A stretch of DNA of 64,000 nucleotides, from NCBI GenBank assembly GCA_009760855.2, contig WPIO01000010.1:4232001-4296000 (forward strand), in the 5' to 3' direction. The DNA comes from Cristatella mucedo. Lineage: Eukaryota > Bryozoa > Phylactolaemata > Cristatellidae. Below, piece by piece: positions 58,293 through 64,000 of this stretch (position 1 is its first letter; every line of letters starts with the position of its first letter). The translations under genes were made by a program, and so were the position numbers. The notes below the pieces were generated by a model. It was not told where the DNA came from and did no database searches. It saw only the letters and a program-made list of their open reading frames with translations.

Positions 58293-59480
58293 GGGCAGCC
58301 AGCTGCGTGAATTAATGTGAATTGTATGAATTTATGTGAACACATCGAACATCGACACTTTGAACGCACATGGCGGCCTCGGGTACTCCGCCCGTCTGAG
58401 GGTCGGTTACGCATCCAAGCCGTGAGCAAGCCTCAAGCCCTGCCCGTCGAGGCTGCCAACGTCCGTCCGCGGGCGGGCGCGGCCACGTCGGATCAAGCGC
58501 AGATTGGTTCACGATCGTGAACCGAGTCCAGCTTCTCGCGTGCCATTCGTCGTTCTCGAGGTGGACGGAGCCAGACGGCCACTCTCGGTTGCGTCGTGGA
58601 CTAACGAGTGAGCCAAGACTCTTCGTCGTCCGTGCGAGTCATAGCGGGTTCGACGACGAGAGCGGGACTGGGTAGAGATTAAGTTTTCTTAGTGCAGTAT
58701 ACAAATTAAGTATTTTCGACGCGTAATTCTTATCGGTAGGCTGGAGCAGGAGAAATGATTATGTTCACGACAGATAACCCTAGCTGCCGACTTTTGCACC
58801 AACTGCAAGCGCCTGATTGCACAGACTGGAAGACACGCAAGTAGTGAGTTACAGAAATCGAGACGGGATGTAACAAATTCATGGACCAACGTGGATGTTG
58901 TTTCCCTGTTTAAACGGGCCTAGAGTTTTGCTATGTTACCGAGCTGAAAGTGTGCAAACGTGACATTAAAGATGATACGGTCATTTAGTGAAAGATCACG
59001 GAACAGGACACCTAGATTTTTTCGATACTAAAGGATATATATGCTAGCCGAGCCCATTTTAAGTGAAGGGTTTTTTTAATTCGGAGAAATGCTACTTTTG
59101 CCAATAGCTAGTAAGTTGGTTCATCGTCATTGAATACGAGAAATGTTTTAGTAAGTTGGTTTTATCGCCAGTCAATGAGAAAGTTTGCTGTCATCCAAGT
59201 ACGAATATTAGCTATACAAGCAGAAACGGATATTAAGAGAGTTTGATGTGCTGGATGCCAGGGAGAGATCAAAGCACAGGTACATTTGTGTGTAATATGC
59301 ATACAAATGTATTTTGGATTGAGCGTGGCGATTTCGTCGGCAAGAGAGAGAGAGAGAGAGACCGAGTATAAACTGGAAAAGGAAGCGGACCAAGCACAGA
59401 GGATATCCCGTTCTTTAGAGACTTGTCGGACGACTCTTGACGTTATTTCGCGAGAGTCTTTTAGTCAAGTTGAGACTGCT
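57881..59480 (-). mobile_element. old LINE family A copy carrying the rDNA fragment
   Basis: 57881-58145 is a diverged 3' end and UTR. 58675-59480 resumes with GGTAGGCTGGAGCAGGAG and RT coding ([20 protein letters not shown] in 58889-58689). About 120 bp of LINE normally between these edges is replaced by about 520 bp of rDNA-derived sequence. Confidence 0.7.
58150..58670 (+). pseudogene. rDNA fragment: ITS1 end, 5.8S rRNA and ITS2 inside a LINE
   Basis: The 5.8S-like part spans about 58250-58408. It contains TAAGCGGTGGATCACTCGGC, GTGCGTCGATGAAGA, GAATTAATGTGAATT, ACATCGACACTTTGAACGC, GCGGCCTCGGG and GTCTGAGGGTCGG in the right order and at near normal overall length (about 159 nt). It is altered: GAACGCAGC has become GAGGGCAGC, an insertion of about 11 bases that partly repeats TGAATT replaces GCAGGA, and the 3' stem region is shortened. 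GC-rich ITS2-like DNA follows to about 58670. No 18S or 28S sequence flanks it, and minus-strand LINE sequence lies on both sides. I read it as a dispersed, non-functional rDNA copy. Confidence 0.85.
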
Positions 59481-61639
59481 GTGAAATCGGCAAAATACGC
59501 ATGAAATGAAAGATCAGCGGAGAGGCCCCCTCGCCCAACGCAATCCGTGCATCTCTCTGGAGCGACTAAACAGTCTATCCCATACAGTCTCACGTGGTCT
59601 ATTTCCGAGACACATTCGAGACTGGGGAAGAGCGAGCATTAGACCATGTTTTGCCTTCATTTTAGCTAAGTGCTCAAAAGGGCTCAAGACTGCAAATATT
59701 ACTCTTAGTGCATTTTGGCAGAGCGTTTATATAATGACGAGCCCGTTGGATGAAAAAGAAAGTTAACGCCGAGCGAGCGCACGCCCTCGAGTACCCCCTT
59801 CGGCCAGCGCCTTCCAGAGCAGCTTGCCAACCGCTAGAACTGGCCTCGTTCAAGGCTAAGCTGCAAACAGCGTTCGGGCAGATAGCAGCCAAAGGCGGTC
59901 ATTGTTTGACCTGCCAGTCTGTGCCTCGGCGGAGCGGAGCGCTGCAAGGCCATTTGTGTGCCCATATGTGCCATCATATGGCCACCCGGTGACGGGATTT
60001 TCGAGCATCTCGCTGACTACGGGCACTGACTACGGGCACTGTGCAGGTTCGAGCATATGCCAAGCCTGTGGGTGAGCGGAGAGCATCGGCAAACGACTTT
60101 GCTCGAGCAGAAAACGTGCTCGCGACTTTTTAGTTGCATTTGTACAAGGTCTAAGCGATAAAAAGTGCCCTGCAAGCGAACTCGAGTGCATTGGCGTAAG
60201 CATTCGCGGGAAGCTTAAGTTTACACGTCCGCTCGGTCTGCTCGGTTTCGTCACGTGGGATTGGGTCACAATCGAGTCACTGCCGGGTTGAGGCTTGCGT
60301 CGCCATTATGGAGTATTTCACAGCCCATTTCATTCGCTTCGGTGGTTTCCCTTGATATCAAAAGAACTCCGCATATTGTGGACTACATATATGTATGTAA
60401 AAATATAGTGTAAATCTATACAGTTTAAATAAGCATACGTACAGGTTTGTATTATGTACTAATTAAATCTAGGCAGCCGTCAGGTAAAGAGCTTCATAAA
60501 GTTCCCAGGATCCTGCGGGCAAAGCTTTCTCCAAGCTCTCACGGGAGGTATTACTCTTATCGTATGAGTGTGTAACTCCGTTGAGGTACTCCGGCCTACG
60601 AATAGCCCACTAACGAGTCCGTCCAAGTACCAGACTCACGCCCTGTACGCTTTTAGTTGATTTCAACTGATAAACTGAGACATTCTGCACTGCAAGTTAA
60701 AAGAATAATTTCTTCGCTGCTCATGTTTGCCGAATCGGGAATATGACACGCTCCTTCGAGCTAAGCGTACTTACACAATCTGCGACCAGAGCCTTGACGG
60801 ATAATCTCTATTAAAACTCAAAGTTTCACAAATTATATTCTAGAATTTGGGCACATGCAGGACAGGTAAAGAAGAATGGACTGCATATGTTTCGCTGTGG
60901 GAAAGATTTTGAAGCCGGGGGCCGATGAATTGCCGCACGCCGGGTGTGCAATATAATCGAAGCTAAAATAACAGAGGTGCAGCAACAATTACGAACATAA
61001 AACCCCAACAGAATGTATGGATGAATATGAGTTCATTCGTCATTGAACGATATGAAGTATCCGCAGTTTCAAAATGTATGGACTCTGACGAAAGGATTAA
61101 TGCAGATTAACAGCTTAGAGAAGTCCATAGTGGCCCACTAGTCAGCAAAGTGTTGAAAAATCTTATTTGGACAAAGAGAAAAAGTGCACGGAATTCTCAG
61201 TGAGAAGTAGGCTGCGGTTCTGCAGCGAATTTCATGCTTTGTGCCAGCATCTGCTTGCTTTATTTTTTCGGGTTTATCTTTAGATATTCCTACATTGCTA
61301 TTTTTCAACTTCGATGAACGACGTTTCACTGCAAACCTCTGCTCTTGACCTTGACGACAGGCCGGAGTAACCTTGCTGACAGGCAGGAGGAGCATTCAAG
61401 TTCAGCTGAAGGTGGGCTGAAGGGGATTAGATGCCTACGTGCTCTGCCAATAGATTCAAGCGAACGCTGCCCGATAGATGAAAGATCTCTATTCCTTAAT
61501 GTCTCGAGCCAGAAGTCACCGGAAAGTCAGCCCTATTCGGATCCTGAAAATCTGAAAGACCAAACCGATTTAGCTCTCGATGAGGCGCGAAAGTTGACAA
61601 AAATCAACTTATAAAATTCTAAACACACATGCGTTTTTA
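59481..61639. other. no feature recognised
   Basis: Short frames on both strands with no motif. CTGACTACGGGCACTGACTA forms a small direct repeat near 60013. Nothing else is supportable. Confidence 0.45.
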
Positions 61640-61750
61640 GTCTACGGGTAAGGTGCTCGCATCTCACGACCTAGGTCGTGAGGTGTGAGTCTTAGAGCAC
61701 TCCTTTATTACCCACGACGCAAGCACGCCCGATAGCCACCACGGCTCTTT
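61640..61750 (+). mobile_element. tRNA-derived SINE, decayed
   Basis: GTAAGGTGCTCGCATCTCAC, AGGTCGTGAGGTGTGAGTCT (mutated B box), then GATAGCCACCACGGCTCTTT. Confidence 0.5.
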
Positions 61751-61954
61751 GGGCGCTTTACGAATGAGTGTGTCAAATCAGGTGACCTTGGCTCGTTAAC
61801 GCCCTCGGAAATGACCTTCACTGTTCTTGCGGGTACGACACCGGCTCGCCTAGTTTTCATTCGGGAAATCTTAGTAAAAGCGAGGCCTGCGTCGGTCGCT
61901 ACGCCATCAACTCGGTCAGCAGGATGACTGAGCACGGCCGATGAGCTCTGCAGG

Positions 61955-62456
61955 CGGACATCTGGGCGCTTCGGACATCCGGGCGCTTCGGACATCAGGG
62001 CGCTTCGGACATCAGGGCGCTTCGGACATCAGGGCGCTTCGGACATCCGGGCGCTTCGGACATCCGGGCGCTTCGGACATCCGGGCGCTTCGGACATCCG
62101 GGCGCTTCGGACATCCGGGCGCTGCGGACATCCGGGCGCTGCGGACATCCGGGCGCTGCGGACATCCGGGCGCTGCGGACATCCGGGCGCTGCGGACATC
62201 CGGGCGCTGCGGACATCCGGGCGCTGCGGACATCCGGGCGCTGCGGACATCCGGGCGCTGCGGACATCCGGGCGCTGCGGACATCCGGGCGCTGCGGACA
62301 TCCGGGCGCTGCGGACATCCGGGCGCCGCGACACCCGGGCGCTGCGGACATCCGGGCGCTGCGGACATCCGGGCGCTGCGGACATCCGGGCGCTGCGGAC
62401 ATCCGGGCGCTGCGGACATCCGGGCGCTGCGGACATCCGGGCGCTGCGGACATCCG
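61955..62456. repeat. 17-bp GC-rich minisatellite, about 29 units
   Basis: The tandem unit is GGACATCCGGGCGCTGC. The first nine or so units end in GCTTC, and three early ones read CATCAGG. From about 62115 units end in GCTGC almost without change, apart from one damaged unit near 62325-62340. Because 17 is not a multiple of three, the array is open in several frames on both strands; those ORFs are by-products. Confidence 0.95.
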
Positions 62457-62576
62457 AAGCGCTGGCCGTTGCTGCTGGCGTTCGAATGGCCAGCGCTGCT
62501 CACCTGCGAATGACTCGGCCCACCAAGGTAGGCGCAGGCGGCTCACGGCCACTGCAGCGGGGTAGTAGAAGGCATT

Positions 62577-63545
62577 ATCTGTAATGTAATGTAATGCAGT
62601 GAATCTCCGTTTGTATCTCTACAAAGCCACAAGACTACACGGGTGTTACGCGTGAGAGTTTTCTATTTCTCAGTCAAAGCTTAAGCGGCTTTTGTCACGA
62701 ATACGGCAGCGAACTTGCTTCATCTCGCGCAGCAAAGAGGTAGTGAGAATCGTAACTGCTCTTCACATATTGGCAACAGTGGCGTCTTTGGTGCATAGGT
62801 CACCAAGACTGGTGGGTGGTCTTAACTAGGACGGTAACGTGATGCAACTGAGCATACATAAACGTCTTTGCCAACAAGGACACAAAACGGTAGAAGTACA
62901 GATAGCAGTCTCGAATGAAGTTGCAACCATTGCCGGCTCTGATAATGATAATAATAATAATGATACATTTTAATAGCATCCTAATAACTCAGCAGGACAG
63001 TCGAGGAAGTGAGTAGCATCGTTGTACCAGCTCAGAACGGCTGGGAAAAGATGTGCTACAGTCGGCAGCAGGATTAAAGGAGAATAGATGTTGTTGCGCA
63101 AAAAATTGTTGAAGTGAGTTTCACAGTCTAGTACCTGCAGAGCAAAATTTTCTGTCTCGCACAGTATTTAAGTGTAGGAACGAAACTGCTAATTAGTTGT
63201 CCATAAAGGGCTAAAGGGCACGATGAGGCTGCATCTAGTATAGCAGTTCCACTAAGTATGAAGGAGCTAAGCTTCGGCGGGCAATGTCGTTCAGGGTAAG
63301 AGCTTTACTCTGTATCCGTTGATAAACCAGAAGCCATCGAAGCTCCTTCTGCAAAGGTGACGCACGGCTGAACCTCTGGTATCCGCTAACTAAACTTGCA
63401 TCCGTATTCATTATCAGCTGCAGTGGCCTAATTGTTTTTCTTTTCGGCAGTCCAACAAGACTCAACAGCAGCTCAGCGACGAACCCATTCGCTCGACGGC
63501 GCATCGGCTGGGTAGGGTAACTTCCGAAAGGCCGCAAGTTAGCTA
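62577..63545 (-). mobile_element. decayed LINE family B copy, interrupted
   Basis: The tail (GTAATGTAATGTAATGC) and the antisense ORF end lie at 62577-62765. A (TAATAA)n remnant of a family A tail sits near 62946-62985. Family B coding then resumes on the minus strand to 63537 (RRRANGFVAELLLSLVGLP, SPLQKELRWLLVYQRIQSK, APSYLVELLY). Confidence 0.7.
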
Positions 63546-64000
63546 GCCGTGCAGGACAGAAAGAGCCATGGTTTACGCGCAGAGCTTACCTTGCTGGTGA
63601 TCTCCGCAGAGCGGTTGATTCACTCGACTTAAGCTTCGTCGGCAGATTTAGCGTTTTGACACCACTTCCGGCAGAAGACAGTCTGTTCTTTAAGACTTGC
63701 ACTAATATAGACCGGCTCGGATATTTTGGCAGCCCTGTTAGTCCTTAGTACTTCATCTTTCCCATCGCTCCTAGATGAAATTGCTTCCTAATGTTACAGG
63801 CTACGCTTTTTAGGAAGTTATAATCTCTCTTACAAGGCTCCCATTGTTATAGCCTGTCAAATGCAGCCCCCAAATGGATCTCTTCGTGAAATCAGATTCT
63901 TCCCTTGGCGATCTCTATACTTCATTTCCTCCAAATTTAGCTAGAAAACATCGATCAATGCGGTACGCTGTATATGAACCAGTCCGACACGGTCTGCAAA

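Noticed and set aside
58250-58408. Functional 5.8S rRNA gene
   Set aside because: No 18S or 28S flanks, altered core sequence with an insertion and a shortened stem, and location inside a LINE.
61941-62552. Several long overlapping ORFs (up to 190 codons) on both strands
   Set aside because: They are produced by the 17-bp tandem array, which lacks stops in most frames; peptide repeats follow the DNA unit.
1-64000. CRISPR arrays, operons, phage or bacterial defence genes
   Set aside because: None seen; gene structure, repeats and signals are those of an animal nuclear genome.

Overview
The window is a stretch of animal (metazoan) nuclear DNA. The evidence is intron-split genes with GT-AG boundaries and AATAAA poly(A) signals, a split gene for translation factor eIF3d of metazoan type, a 5.8S rRNA/ITS2 fragment of animal type, and dense L2/CR1-like LINE, tRNA-SINE and LTR retrotransposon debris. 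Nothing looks bacterial, viral or organellar. The species cannot be fixed from sequence alone; an invertebrate is most likely.

Layout. 1-15.7 kb is mostly LINE and SINE fragments, plus one orphan terminal coding exon (5.3-5.6 kb, minus) that stops exactly where a LINE begins, a nested head-on LINE pair (8.3-10 kb) and a small inverted-repeat element (7.3 kb). 15.8-18.5 kb holds a multi-exon plus-strand gene for an unrecognised AT-hook, Ser/Ala-rich, probably nuclear protein; its splice phases agree across five exons. 19.3-21.2 kb is an LTR element with a gag-like ORF and a perfect 5-bp target duplication. 21.7-29 kb is mostly unassigned, with LINE pieces. 29.3-31.2 kb is a second, minus-strand LTR element carrying a nested plus-strand solo LTR with its own 5-bp duplication. 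31-47 kb is LINE-rich and includes the best preserved reverse-transcriptase ORF (32.5-33.8 kb).

47.6-56.5 kb is the genic core. eIF3d (plus, 14 exons, 552 residues by my model) converges on a minus-strand multipass membrane protein gene resembling the DUF7802 family (four exons seen, 5' end missing). Their poly(A) signals lie about 570 bp apart across a (TA)n tract. The last eIF3d intron contains several coding-like blocks that I cannot assign. At 57.9-59.5 kb an rDNA fragment (ITS1 end, nearly full-length but altered 5.8S, ITS2) sits inside an antisense LINE copy. At 62 kb there is a GC-rich 17-bp minisatellite of about 29 units with a clear change of variant along the array.

The LINE copies share a conserved 3' hairpin followed by a (TTA)n tail, which links many scattered fragments into one family. 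All gene models come from reading by eye: splice sites are inferred, not confirmed by transcripts, and family names come from memory without database searches.
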